Origin: Macrolepiota albuminosa
Lineage: Eukaryota > Basidiomycota > Agaricomycetes > Agaricales > Agaricaceae
Direction: 5' to 3'
Assembly: GCA_027475525.1 (NCBI GenBank)
Contig: JAMWFC010000037.1
Span: 997,419-1,061,418, forward strand
DNA: 64,000 bases
Below are positions 11,601-22,650 of the stretch, piece by piece. How positions within the stretch are numbered: position 1 is the stretch's first letter; every line of letters starts with the position of its first letter. A model generated the notes under the pieces. It was not told the DNA's origin. It searched no databases and was given only the letters and a program-made list of their open reading frames with translations. The position numbers and the translations under genes were made by a program.

Positions 11601-12963
11601 GGTTGCCGGGGAAGACTTCGATGAGACATACGCCGCAGTGGTACGTCTCGAGTCACTTAGGATGTTGGCTGCACTCGCAGCGCAGGAGGAGCTCGAAATA
11701 TGGCAAGTGAATTTCGTTTTGGCATACTTAAACAGTATCCCAGAACACGAAGTGTACATGCAGCTACCACCTGGTTTCCCGGGAGGGGAGGGGAAATTAG
11801 CGAGACTTCGGAAAACCATTTACGGATTGATGCAAGGCGGTTTCGATTGGTATTGGACTCTGGACGGGGCGTATGCGGATTTAGGCTACATACGATCCCG
11901 TGCAGACCCATGCGTCCGCTCTTGGCAGCAGGGAACTGAAATGACCGTCACAAACACTTTCAATGACGATATCTTTGGGCTATCAACTACGAAAGTCGGA
12001 GCGACTCTGGCGAAGCAGGAACTGGCACAAGCTTATGAAGTCAAAGATCTAGGAGACCCCTCATTTATCTTGGGAATGGCGATCCACCGCGACCCGGTCA
12101 CCAAAGCAATCACATTATCACAAAAGGCCTATCTGACAAGAGTGCTCGAACGCTTCAACATGACGGAATGTAACCCACGCTACACCCCGTTACCTTCGGA
12201 AACAGTCCTCACAGCCGAAATGTCCCCCAAAACCGATATCGATCGCGCGTTCATGTCAGACAAACCTTACCGCCAGCTGCTGGGGGCACTAATGTGGGCC
12301 CAGGCAGCAACTAGACCGGACCTGTCCTTCGCCGTGACCCTCTTGGCTAGGTTCCAATCGAACCCAGGACCTGCGCACTGGAAGGCTCTGCTGCACGTGC
12401 TTGCGTATATCAAGGGCACCCTGGACTATAGGATTGTGTACTCAAAAGGGTTAGGAGGTTCTGCAAAACCAACCGGGTATGTAGACGCGGACTACGGTGG
12501 TGATCTCGATACGAGACGCTTGACGTCTGGCTATATATTCATTATGGCCGGCGGACCGGTTTCTTGGAGCTCAAAACGCCAACAAACTGTCTCGTTATCG
12601 ACCACCGAAGCCGAATACATCGCCATGACACGCGGCTCTCAACAATCCCTCTGGATGCACAATTTCCTGGCCGAAATAGGTTTTGAGCAACCCCTCCCTG
12701 CAAACTTACGTGTTGACAACAACTCCGCCATCGCCCTCGCTCAATCGACGAAGGGCCACGCCCGGGCAAAGCACATCGACATTCGCCATCACTATATCCG
12801 TGAACGCGTGCAGGAAGGCGACATAAAAGTATCACACATACCGTCCTCAGAGAACTTGGCCGACATTTGTACCAAACCGCTACCGAGGTCCGCACATGAC
12901 TACCTGGTGGGACTTATGGGCATGAAGCCACCGACTGGTCGTACGAGTCAGGGGGAGTGTTGA
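8635..12963 (+). pseudogene. Copia gag-pol polyprotein with two in-frame TGA codons
   Basis: One frame of 1,443 codons from ATG 8635 to TGA 12961-12963; the stop lies inside the 3' LTR. Order: gag (UBN2-like), zinc knuckle split by TGA at 9346-9348 between CVNPNCR and AGHIIANC, protease (YADSGATDHFF), GAG-pre-integrase HHCC (WHRRFGH ... CEDCVFG), integrase core with D (HVDLWG), D (RVDAGREW) and E (NGVAERAN), TGA at 10738-10740, reverse transcriptase (catalytic FNDDIFG in place of the more usual YxDDI), RNase H (YVDADYGGD ... DNNSAIALA ... ENLADICTKPL). Both stops fit a single C-to-T change of CGA in a CpG. The frame is otherwise open on both sides, so the lesions are point mutations, not frameshifts. 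Confidence 0.93.
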
Positions 12964-13326
12964 GCAGAAGACTCTCCCGACAAGTCTATCCCTACGTCAT
13001 ATTGGAACTTACGTGATAGTGTTTCCTTTTTCATATATCTCCTTTATTTTCTCAGAGCCCTGGTGGCTATTGCGATCGGTATTTGTTAATCTTTACTGCT
13101 AAACCTTATTTTCTTTTTACAAATCTAGAATACACGGAGCGCCACCCCTCAGTCGTACTACATCCTATCGGTGTGACTGAGGGTGAGCTCTTTTACCTAC
13201 AAATAATCTTTACCAACGTACTCACAAATCACTTGTAGACTAAATTGTATTTACGTCTACAGGTAATGCTCAGTCGTACTACATCCTATCGGTGTGACTG
13301 AGGACTAAATTGTATTTACGTCTACA
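12958..13326 (+). repeat. Copia 3' LTR (369 bp)
   Basis: Same as the 5' LTR except for one missing g near the middle of the first 60 bases. It follows the purine tract directly, and target duplication CCATC follows it. It carries the stop codon of the polyprotein within its first six bases. Confidence 0.95.
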
Positions 13327-13331
13327 CCATC

Positions 13332-13742
13332 ACGAATCACTCATCATATCACATGTACCCTTTGCATAATGGACTTCTATTTCGACGCTCTTCAAAATCG
13401 ATACTTCGGTCAAATTGAGAGGAGTAAAACACGCCGACGCTTTATCATTTGTAAGCAATCGCAATAGCCATTTTGCGGGGGATCCACTAATTACGTAACT
13501 TGCGAAAACATAAACAGTAACAACGAAAATATGCTGTTAAAAAATCAATAGACAAAAACTAGAAAAACTGGTCTCGGTCAACAATCACCGACAGAAACTG
13601 GAAAATACCATATGTGAGAGCAACCAAAGCAAATCATAGTGAGCGAAAGGACAGTAAAAAAAAAGGGGGAAGGCAGCAGTCAAAAAACAAACATAGTTCC
13701 ACTGCTTCGCCGCTTCCATTATGGATGCGCGCGATAGCCTCC
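13332..13742. other. Short gene-free spacer
   Basis: Between the copia element and the 3' end of the next gene (minus strand). A-rich stretches near 13650 could be part of that gene's 3' flank. No domain is visible in the frame 13614-13871. Confidence 0.5.
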
Positions 13743-16264
13743 CTATGCCCGTATTCGCCAACCATCGCCTTTCCTGCTAACCTTTCCGACCCCTCCAAAG
13801 CTCTCTCTGACAGTAAGCCACATGGCCGTGCTACATACCACGTCTTTAATTTCTTCTGCTGTGAGTGTTAACCCTTCCCAGTCGGGCTGTAGACGTGGTT
13901 CCCCGGGATCTGCGGGTTTATGAGTTAGACGCAAAACTAGTGAACCAGACCAGTATTTGTCACGAAAAAAAAGAAAAGGTTCGCTCGGACTAGAAATGTG
14001 ATATGACAAACAGCAAATGATGCTTGTACGTAGGATCAACCTGACGCCCATCGAGCGACAGATAGATGATGTGAAGAACATACTCGATAGGTCCGATCTG
14101 CCACCAAAGAAAGGAAAGCTGAACTCAAGGGCAGGAAACTCCCAGAAAGAGAAGGAAATATAGAACCAAAAGAAACTTGACGCTTACCAGTTGGACGCTT
14201 GATTGTTCCCATCCTTTCCACCTCAACGTCTGGTAAGGGAAAAGGCACCTTCAACATCCCAAGCACCTTTGGATGATGCGGTGTCGGCGACAGTGTCCCG
14301 ACTTTCAGTCTGAGGACATGCGGCGCCTGTGGAAGGACACCCATCTCATCTTCGCCGCCACTCCTCTGAATGGTGCTTCCTCGCCGCGACGTCGTTCCGG
14401 TGCCACTGCGCCTTATTTTGAGTGTACACGTCCACGGTGTTTCCGAGTCCTCCGGGTCACTCTCCTCCCCATCATCATCGTAACTATTCTTCTTTCGCCG
14501 CTCGGGCATGCTGTCCCATGTCCTCGGCCGACCATGCCCTTCCTCGCTTGTGCTGATGTTGCTACCGCTATGATGTGAGATAGTCGACAGCCGATGTGAA
14601 AGCCTAGTCTTATCCTTCGCGCGTTCCTTCCCTTTCTCCGCCTCCGCCTCCGCGTCATCGCCCTTCCTGCCCTTCCTTCCATGCCCCTTCCTCGCACGAG
14701 CCTTCGCACTATTCCTCTTCCATTCAAACCGCACCTCAACGCCCTCCCCCGCAGCGACGTGAGCAGCAGCACCGGTGACTGAGAACCCATTTCCCCCGCG
14801 CGGGTGCTGCACCATCCCCAACAGCCCACCGGTGTCCAGATCGTCCGTACGGCGCTTATACCACCGCTTCACGAACCACACGTACATGAGCGCTCGTGCC
14901 GATTTACTCGGATTGCCAACCGCTGGAGGTTCTGATGCACCTCCCATGGCGGGCGAGTAAGAGTATGATAGAGTCGGCTGAATACCGAGTACGGGTGGGC
15001 GGAGGATCTTGCTTTCGTTTTTTCCTTCGTCGTATTGGTTATCGTCAGCAAAGCTGTTGGTCCGACTCCCAATTGACCCATTACCATTACCATTAGTCTG
15101 GTGGGAAGAGTCCTCAAGTGAGGGAACCTGGAGTAGTCCGAGGCCCAGAGCGCGTGCGTTTGGCGAGCTTGAGCGTTGTCGGATTTTGCCTGTTATGGAA
15201 GTTGGCGAAAGTGTAGTAGAGATATTGCGAGTGTGCCCTCGCGACCGCGCCGTGGGAGTGGTGCTGGGATCAGGTGTGATAGTTTTCGTGGATTGGATTG
15301 GAGGGGCCGATAGAGGGATATGTGGAAGCGCTGGTGAGGCGGGAGGGGTGGCGGGAGAGCTGTCTTTCTTCCTGAACATCTTTCCGAAGAGGTTTCGTTT
15401 TGAAGAGGAGGGGGCCGGGACGGACACTCCGATAGTCGGGGTGGAGGGTTTGGGAGTAGGCGTTGCAGTCGGTGTCGTGGTTTGATGGTTCGCACTCGAT
15501 CCTGAATTCAGCGAAACGACAGAAGATTCGGCAGTTGTGTTCTGTGCCCCTGGATCTGGGGAAGCAGTGCGGCTAGTTCTTATGACCTGACCAGGTTGAG
15601 GGGCCTGAGTGCTTCTCCGGCGGTCACTCCAGACTTCTACGGGTTCAAGCATAGCGAGATCAATGAGTTCCATCCCACGTTTAAGGAATCTGGCGATCTT
15701 CGCATCAGTTCCGGCGTCAACAATTGTATTTGTCAGGACATTGTGTGCTTGCAGGCTGTACAACGGTATAATGGTGCGGCGAGTGGAGGAAACAGATCCA
15801 GCGGAGGAAAATGACGCTGTGGACCCATACGAGGAAGTATCCGAACGATTGGACATCGTACGGGTTAAGGAAACTGACGTCGTGGTGGAATTGCCTCCAT
15901 CGCTCTCGTCACCGGATTGTCGAATGCTACGCACTGCCGGAGGAACGAGTTGTACTTGGAGGTTCAAAGGATGATTCGATTTTGCAGGAGGTGGTCGTAC
16001 GATAATGAAGGTCTAATAAAAGTAAGTGTCAAGAAGGTCGTACGATAATCTAATCAATGTACATACCTCATTGGCATTCCTTGCCTTGCCCTTCTTTACG
16101 TTCGTCTCTTCCCCAACGGGTTCCTCAACAGGTTCATCTTTGTATGCCTCCTCTTCCTCGGGCGTGTCTCTGGGTTCAAAATGGCTCTGTGTCGGTGAGA
16201 AAACATTAGTGCTGCTGTTTTGGAGATGCAGCGACGGAAATAAGGACGTAATGGATGAGAACAT
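13743..16264 (-). CDS. Conserved basidiomycete-type protein of unknown function
   Basis: Exons: 16264-16067, 16012-14188 and a last exon 13909-13743, about 729 residues. Intron 1 (16066-16013, GTATGT...TAG) joins an acidic N-terminus (MFSSITSLFPS ... EEEEAYKDEP) to TFIIVRPPPAKSNHPLNLQV, in frame. The middle is largely disordered: Ser/Thr/Pro-rich, with a basic block (KRNLFGKMFRKK) and a conserved-looking helix region NTIVDAGTDAKIARF. The final exon encodes LTAEEIKDVV ... FGGVGKVSRKGDGWRIRA, which reads as the conserved end. Between 14187 and 13910 either one 278-base intron (both sides phase 1) or two introns with a 57-base exon (14097-14041) keeps the frame; transcripts would decide. I recognise no named family and assign no function. 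The start at 16264 was chosen because it opens the frame directly before exon 1. Confidence 0.72.
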
Positions 16265-18713
16265 AGTAAATCACGTCAAAGAGACGGAAATAAAAGGTCT
16301 CGCTGAGATAGGCTGGATATCAAGAATGGTTTATGATATTTGTATATCTTTTTCGACTTGAGCGCCGCAGCGCTCACGAAAAGAACTGCGCAGCTAAGGG
16401 TTGTTTGATGAAATTCTTGCTAAGCGCCGTCGGGGTTAGGTAGACAAGTTCTCCCTACCTCGAGGATCGCCAGTACTATGGGCGTCCAACTTTATGGTCG
16501 ATGACGGTCGAATGGTTCACCACGGGAGACACGTTAGCTTTTTATGCTGCTATTTCGGTGCCTTATTAGACCATTCAGGAGAAGATTGGACGTCGATAAC
16601 ATGTATACCTACCTATTTATTAGCACTTGAGAAAGCCTTTCGCGGAAAATGCAAGTTCTATGCAAGGACCTCAAGAATGAAAGCACCTTGTTCAGGAGTT
16701 CTTGTAGAAAGATGGGCGCTTAGAACGGAAGAATGATAGAGGTAATTTCCTGACTTACAGGAGACAGATATCTGTGTTCTGAAGGGTGGACAAGAAGGAA
16801 AGCATTTCGGCTTTTTCGTCATTGCTTACGTGAAATCGATCACCACGTCAGGACTCGGCGCCCACACTTGACGCCCACCACAACACCGAAAGAGAGCAAT
16901 CGCTCGTGGTAATGGCCTTCTCGAAGTCGGTCACCATGCTGTTCATGGGTCATGACAGATCCATCTTACCCCTGCTGCGGTTCCGTTCGCTCCAAAGTCA
17001 CAGGTCAATTCAAATTTAGCAAATACTTGACGAAACCACTCTCAGGCGTCGTCGTATTTCTCACTCGCTTCGAGAACAGTACGTACAAAGCTCAAGCATA
17101 ATCATATGTGTCAGGTTCATCAGTCATCGTACTGGATACCCTAACAACTGTCAGTTATAGGTGTGCTACAGTCTCCATCTAGTATGTAGAAGGTCGACTC
17201 GAGTCGGAGCCGTAACCATTCGATCATTATCCCCGGATGGAAATATCCTCGGCATCGGCACGGATTCGTTTTTCTGTCCTCATTCAGACTCGGAACCATC
17301 TGCTCATTCTCTGTTACACTTCTGTCCTTGAAGGGGTTTTAATTGCGAAAGATTGGCTTATAAAGCTCAGAAGGTCATTCAACTTACTTCGGGTTGTGTC
17401 AGTTTATGATACATCACGGGATTACACTCCGAGAAGAAGGGAATGATGAAACCCATGTAAACTTCCGCCTTGGTCTTCAATTCATATTTGAAAGCCGCAA
17501 CGTGTCCTTTCAGCTCCCAAGGTGGGACATACTTCTATGTGCAACGGTGGACGCTCTCAGGCCGACTAATCAGGGGCTTTAAAAGCTTATATCATCTCCT
17601 TGACGCCCGCACCGAGTGACGATTATGGTGGCGCACTCGTGTGAGTTACTTCGGGAAAGTCATACCGTGGGTGAGAATCCAGGAGTCGTAATCACACGCC
17701 TCGTGCGGAACAGACGCCCGTTCTGATTTCTCTCCCTAATCATATAAATAATCTCACGGAACAGAAATGATGAAAAGTATAAGCAAGTTGGATAAACTCC
17801 CCCTCGAACTTATCCTCACCTCTTGAGGCAACAAAATTCAATGTGTTGCCAGTAGGGTGTCCAGCTGCAGCTGAGAATATCAAGGTCCATGCCTGGAGGG
17901 AGACACGTCATCATGTCCTTCCCATATCTTGCAGGTCATATGTTCTAGTGATGTCTGGGAACGGAACTGCGGGAAGTGCCAATGACGTGGATAAATCAAT
18001 AGGTCACTTGCGAAGGCGAAAAAAGCATTATGAATTGCAGCTGTCTCATCTAAGATTCGAAAACGAGTGGGTTTAGTATTTGCATATCAACAGTTGGATA
18101 TGCCACTGGGAGCTGCAAGGGTATAGATGGACCGTGGTAATCTCTTGCAGTGATCAGAACATTGTGAATGTCATCACTACATAGGAGCGGAATGGCCGGA
18201 TTACGAGTACTGGCAATAGGGTGTCCGGTCTGTCTGTCATGATCCTACAAGAGGGAACGAGTGCGGCTTGATATGAAACTTGAGGTATGATCCATGAACT
18301 TGAAAAACGGCAAGTACACACCGCAAAGTTCACACATCAGGCGGCAAGGGTCGATCCGTCGGTCCGTCCAACAAATTTTATCTGATCATGGGTGGATATA
18401 TCTAGTCCAACATGCTCAAGGTTGGTCCTCTCGGCTGGCGTGCCAAGTAGATCATGCCCCAGGTTTTGGCCTCGATACAAGACGCTGATTTTGACGTTTG
18501 TGTAGTCGGGGGGCCGGCATCACAGATGCCTCCCCTCGGCCCACTGGCAGTACAAGGTGTACACCTCGGAATGATCTCCGCTTGTAAACACCCCGAAGAA
18601 ACGCACTGTGTGGGGCTCTGGACCACTCGATTTCGATCTTCGATCTGCCAGTTAGCGATTCTTATCAGCCCTTGATCTTTGCTTGAGCAAACTTCTGGTC
18701 TATCTGTTCCACC
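16265..18713. other. Gene-free stretch, 2.4 kb, with a possible F-box stub
   Basis: No gene I can support. At 17767-17826 (+) a short frame reads MMKSISKLDKLPLELILTS then TGA. The L-x-L-P-x-E-L pattern resembles the first helix of an F-box, but nothing coherent follows, so at most it is a dead fragment. Other frames (16494-16736, 17237-17582, 18294-18675) show no domain. Confidence 0.4.
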
Positions 18714-20033
18714 ATGGCGCTCCTCGTCCCAAGTTTGAGCTCCCCTTCCGCCGGAATTGTTAATCGAACATATACTGTGAATCATCTTGCTGGTTCTACT
18801 CTTTTCTGCTCTATCATCTAATGCGAATCCGGAACAGTTCGTACCTGGGTTCTTTGTTCAAGACAATTTAACGGCCACAGGCATACCTGCCGTAAGAGCT
18901 TCACCTATTGTCGTCGTATCTCTTAAAGACTGAGAACGTGCAGATTCCAGCCCATTTTGGACTCATCGACAATTCTCCAGATAGATGGAGTACTTTTTTT
19001 GATCAGATACATGCGTTGAACGAAGAAGCCGATAATTTTACATCTTACAAGGTTTTCTTCTTGAGCCGCCATGGTGAAGGTTTCCGTAAGTGCAGTGCCT
19101 GCCTTGTCACGAATCTCCATGAACAGAAGTTAAAAGATAACGTTGCGGAAGCGAAATACGGTACTCCTGCTTGGAACAAGTACCCTCGAAATCATAAACT
19201 GTGATTTTTAAGTTGACACATTTCACAAGTTATTGGTCCAAACTGGATGGAGACGGTGAAATTGTCTGGGGCCGTGAGTTACCTCTAATGTCTTTAAAAA
19301 AGTGATAGACAAACAAGTTTTGTTCGCAGCCGATGCAGAGCTCACCGAGACAGGGAAAGCGCAAGCCGCAGCTGCAAGCGAAGCATGGAAATCTCAACTT
19401 GCAGCTAAATTACCCGTGCCTGGGAAGTTCTACGTATCTCCACTATCACGCGCGTTGCAGACTTTCGAGATCACGTTCGACGGTCTCTTGCCAGAAGGTG
19501 AATCTGAAAGGGCGACTATTCTCGAGGTGAACCTCCCAGGATTACTCTAAATGCTGCTGATCATTTACTGTGCGTCATAGAACTGCCGCGAAATGTATGG
19601 TGTCCATACATGCGATAAACGGCGGACACGAACGTATATCCATGCAACCTTTCCTGAATTTCGCATAGAACATAATTTCTCGGAAAATGACCTTCTTTGG
19701 ACTCCTGATGTGCGTGAAACGGATGCTCATGTTGCTGGGCGGGCTAAGCAAGTTCTCGATCTTGTATTCAATGAGGATAAGGAGATTTGTACGTTGATCA
19801 GCTTTTTAAAAAGGGTCATATTCTTTGACAGATACTTTTAGTCATCTCTGTTACTGGGCATGGAGGGATAGTAAATGGGTTTATGGCTTCTGTGGGGCGT
19901 CCAAGTTACAGTCTTCCAACTGGAGGTATGTTAATCAGTGGCAACCATATTGATTGCTATCCCAAATATGAGAATTTTAGGAATTCTGCCAATTGTAATT
20001 CAATCCGTCTCTACAGCGTCGCAGTCAAAGTGA
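18714..20033 (+). CDS. Histidine phosphatase (phosphoglycerate mutase-like), 9 exons
   Basis: Exons 18714-18776, 18838-18891, 18944-19085, 19137-19179, 19230-19273, 19330-19526, 19581-19788, 19842-19925 and 19981-20033 give 295 residues; introns are 50-61 bases with GT...AG ends. Conserved steps: VPGFFVQD, FGLIDNSPDRW, the catalytic FLSRHGEGFHNVAEAKYG (phospho-accepting His about residue 82), WGPDAELTETG, FYVSPLSRALQT (second Arg), CREMYGVHTCDKR, and SVTGHGGIVNGFM (second His). All expected catalytic residues are present, so an active phosphatase or mutase is likely; the substrate is unknown. ATG 18714 has a strong Kozak context (CCACCATGG) and, spliced at 18777, gives ...VNRTYTFVPGFF. An alternative unspliced reading through 18781-18837 looks like a signal peptide (IILLVLLFSALSSNA) but has no ATG. 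The 3' end overlaps the neighbouring F-box gene by 34 bases, tail to tail. Confidence 0.85.
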
Positions 20034-21421
20034 AGGCGCTCAGGATGTTCTTGAATCCACTGCCTATCGCTCAATGACAGCGAAGGACCAGATCCGATCA
20101 CAAAAACCCTGTCCAGTGGAGGATTGTTTGTAATCTCCCTAACCTCCCAGAGGTGCCTTAGTTTAGCCATTGAGAAATCCCCGCAATCTATGAGGCTCAA
20201 ATGTTGAAGTTCCGGAGCATTGAACCAGTCAAACCCGGCGCAGAACTGTGCCATAGAATCCAGCATCATGTCAACTGCAGATTCAGGACAGTCATTGATC
20301 TCGAGTATTGCTCCCAGCCAGCACGAAATAAGTCCTGCAAGGTCACAGGGGGGTTCGATGTCTCTTAAGCGAAGTTCTTGACATCTATAAAGAAAATTTG
20401 GGGCGGAGAGAGAGCATTGGGAGATGGTGATGGTTGACAAGCCATAGTCATCTTCATCTTCATCTTCATCTTGATTCTCGATAAGACGAAAGATAACATC
20501 TGCAACACCTTGCGACAGGTTTTGTAAGGTCAAATCAATGAAGTTGGCTTGCATTGTGATGACTTCATCGATCTCATCTGGATCCCAGAAGAAAGGAATT
20601 GAATCCAGTTCAAGTCGAAGAGGACGGGTTTTGTAGATGAAATCCTCTATGAAGGAGACTAGATCGATGTATCCGTCTTCACGAGACTTGTACCATGATA
20701 AAGATAAACAGAGGGTGTCGAGGTTTATATTTAGACTCCCAAGGTGCGACAGGAGTAGAGAAAGGGCCTGTCCATTTAAGGAGAGATCGAGAATTGGGGG
20801 TGTTGACGAGGAAACCAAATCTTTGGGACTAGCTACGGAATCAAAATGAGTCTCATGTTCATGTCCATCACTGCACAAGCAATGTAGACTCAGATACTGG
20901 AGATGAGGGCAAGTATCATGACGAATATCTTCAAGGAGTCGTAAAAGGGAAGAGCCGCAAAGGAGATCGAAAGACATCCTGCTCATTCTGAGACGATGAG
21001 AAATAAGCAGTGGCATCAGCTCTTGAATATGTGCTCGCTCTTGATGATGGTCGCCGACATGGTCTAGTGAGTTTGTAATGTCTTTTTCCTTTCGCAGGAC
21101 GTAGACATCAAAAAAAAGATCACGCGATAGTTGCAAGCTTTGGCGTATTCTGGATAATGGCGTTTGGTATTTTCCAACAAAAATGACGAGTCGTGTCCAG
21201 AAAAGGGGTATGGACTCCATAACGTCTCTCCAGGCTCTGCATACAGAGTGAAATGCATAAGGAAATAGAGATGGGGACCGCAGGTCTTTATCGATGAGAC
21301 CTATGTCCGTGTTATCCCCTTTGTAATATCTGTGGGTTGGGATGTGATGTTCATAAAGATCGTCTTGCAGATCCTCCGAATAAACAACAACGATTTGCTC
21401 ATATACGGAGCTGAAGATCAT
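20000..21421 (-). CDS. F-box protein with leucine-rich-repeat-like C-terminus
   Basis: An intronless frame of 473 residues. The N-terminal part has the tail of an F-box: MIFSSVYEQIVVVY ... FHSVCRAWRDVMESIPLFW, the pattern of large Agaricomycete F-box families. The rest has irregular leucine-rich segments (LQYLSLHCL, LDTLCLSLSWY, LQHLSLIDCG), so it is probably a substrate adaptor of an SCF ubiquitin ligase. An acidic run (NQDEDEDEDD) comes from a repeated cttcat tract at about 20451-20470. The frame is open upstream of the ATG through ALSPEILS, which belongs to the F-box motif, back to a CAG at about 21481-21483 that could be an intron acceptor. The true start may therefore lie in an upstream exon; I annotate from the first in-frame ATG. 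The stop (20002-20000) lies inside the last exon of the histidine phosphatase. Confidence 0.75.
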   Translation of the reverse strand: MIFSSVYEQIVVVYSEDLQDDLYEHHIPTHRYYKGDNTDIGLIDKDLRSPSLFPYAFHSVCRAWRDVMESIPLFWTRLVIFVGKYQTPLSRIRQSLQLSRDLFFDVYVLRKEKDITNSLDHVGDHHQERAHIQELMPLLISHRLRMSRMSFDLLCGSSLLRLLEDIRHDTCPHLQYLSLHCLCSDGHEHETHFDSVASPKDLVSSSTPPILDLSLNGQALSLLLSHLGSLNINLDTLCLSLSWYKSREDGYIDLVSFIEDFIYKTRPLRLELDSIPFFWDPDEIDEVITMQANFIDLTLQNLSQGVADVIFRLIENQDEDEDEDDYGLSTITISQCSLSAPNFLYRCQELRLRDIEPPCDLAGLISCWLGAILEINDCPESAVDMMLDSMAQFCAGFDWFNAPELQHLSLIDCGDFSMAKLRHLWEVREITNNPPLDRVFVIGSGPSLSLSDRQWIQEHPERLHFDCDAVETD

Positions 21422-21832
21422 TGAGAGGATTTCAGGAGAAAGAGCTTGAGCTCGACTCGTTATTTGTGGGGATAGATGCGGCTGTCAGAGAGATGATGAC
21501 TCTATGATACAGATCGATACCGTGGCAAGAACACACCATAGAGGGAACGAAGTAGGAGAAAGAGTAAGTTAGTCTGTCGCGACCTCGATTGGAGCAGTAG
21601 TAAGCTTGATGATGATATATTATTGTTCAGTGATATCGTGGTCGGAGTCTTCTTTCATAACGGATATAGGCCCTTTGAGTTCGTCGTTTGGCGTGATATC
21701 CGCGATGCCGGGCTTGCCGAAGAATAACTACGCCATTACTTCAGCCAGATAAGAGTAAATCGGGCTGTTTCTCTATGAAACTGTGGCATAAAGTCAGTTG
21801 CATCAGCTCTTTCAGACTTCCAGGACACTCAC

Positions 21833-22650
21833 AGTTACTTCAAAGCTATTTGAGTATTCGAGTTCATCCATCAACTGTCCTCTTTAATGGAGCTACATCA
21901 CCAGTCTGATGATATGCATTTGATAGTTTGGATGCTCACGCCAGTGATTTCCTGGGTCACCTGGTATCGATACTTCCTGACAAGCGCAAGTCGTAAAATC
22001 AGTCTCTTCAACTCCCGCAATATGTGATGCCTCATTGAGGAGGAGGGTAGGTAAGAGCTGTGCTAATTTTGTAGTTACGCTTCGGCAGCAAGCCCGGCAT
22101 CGCGGATATCATGCCAAACAAATAAACAGGCAGAACTCAGGGGGTCTACAGCCATTTTCATAACGTTAGACCCCTTTGAGTTTCGCTTGTTTAGTTTTTT
22201 GGCCTGATATCCGCGATGCCTGGCTTGCCGAATGATAACGTCGTTTATTACTGTGACCCTCCAACTGCCACTTCCGCTGCCTGAGAAAACCTCGTCGCTG
22301 TCTCTCACCAGTAATTTCGCGTCGCAAACACTACGGATCATGTAGCTTGAGGTGGTATTAGTATTATATGAGTTACTTCAAAACCATTGAGCATTCGAGT
22401 TCGTCCATCAACTGTCCTTTTCAACGGAGCTACGACGATATCTTGTCCGAATGTGTTTGATAGTTCGGACGCTCACGCCAGTGATTTCTTGGACATCTTG
22501 TATCTATACTTCCTGACAAGCGCAAGTATTAGAATCAGTTTCTTCAATTCCCTCGATATGTGACGCCTCATCGAGGAAGAAGTAAAAGCAGTGTTAGGTT
22601 TCGGCAGCAAGCCAGGCCAAACGGGGTCTAACGTTATGAAAATGGCTGTA
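21833..22650 (+). repeat. Diverged direct duplication (~270-bp unit) around a foldback element
   Basis: 21833-22100 and 22371-22650 align along their length: both start agttacttcaaa, share gttcgtccatcaactgtcc (first copy gttcatcc...), cttcctgacaagcgcaagt and tgcctcat.gaggaggaag-type blocks, and end in ttcggcagcaagcc. The copies are 538 bases apart and differ at many positions, so the duplication is old. Confidence 0.7.
22081..22232. repeat. Foldback (palindromic) element, ~152 bp, with partial copies nearby
   Basis: The left arm TTCGGCAGCAAGCC...GGCATCGCGGATATCA is mirrored by TGATATCCGCGATGCCTGGC...TTGCCGAA at the right. Inner arms (AACTCAGGGGGTCTA and TAGACCCCTTTGAGTT) also pair, so nearly the whole element folds on itself. 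A right half lies at about 21,655-21,721 and a shortened left half at about 22,600-22,666. This is a MITE/foldback-like architecture; no transposase is visible. Confidence 0.7.

Larger units (their letters stand above)
8151..13326 (+). mobile_element. Complete Ty1/copia LTR retrotransposon, recent insertion
   Basis: The element is bounded by LTRs 8151-8520 and 12958-13326 and flanked by a perfect 5-base target duplication CCATC (8146-8150 and 13327-13331). The LTRs differ only by one extra g in the left copy (cgtggat against cgtgat), so the insertion is young. The coding order gag, zinc knuckle, protease, integrase, reverse transcriptase, RNase H defines copia. A purine tract (GGGGGAG, 12951-12957) abuts the 3' LTR. 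I could not assign a primer tRNA from the bases after 8520. The single polyprotein frame has two TGA codons, so this copy is probably not autonomous despite its youth. Confidence 0.97.

Noticed and set aside
14273..15974. Several plus-strand frames of 100-158 codons opposite the unknown gene
   Set aside because: Shadows of the Ser/Pro-rich minus-strand coding exon.
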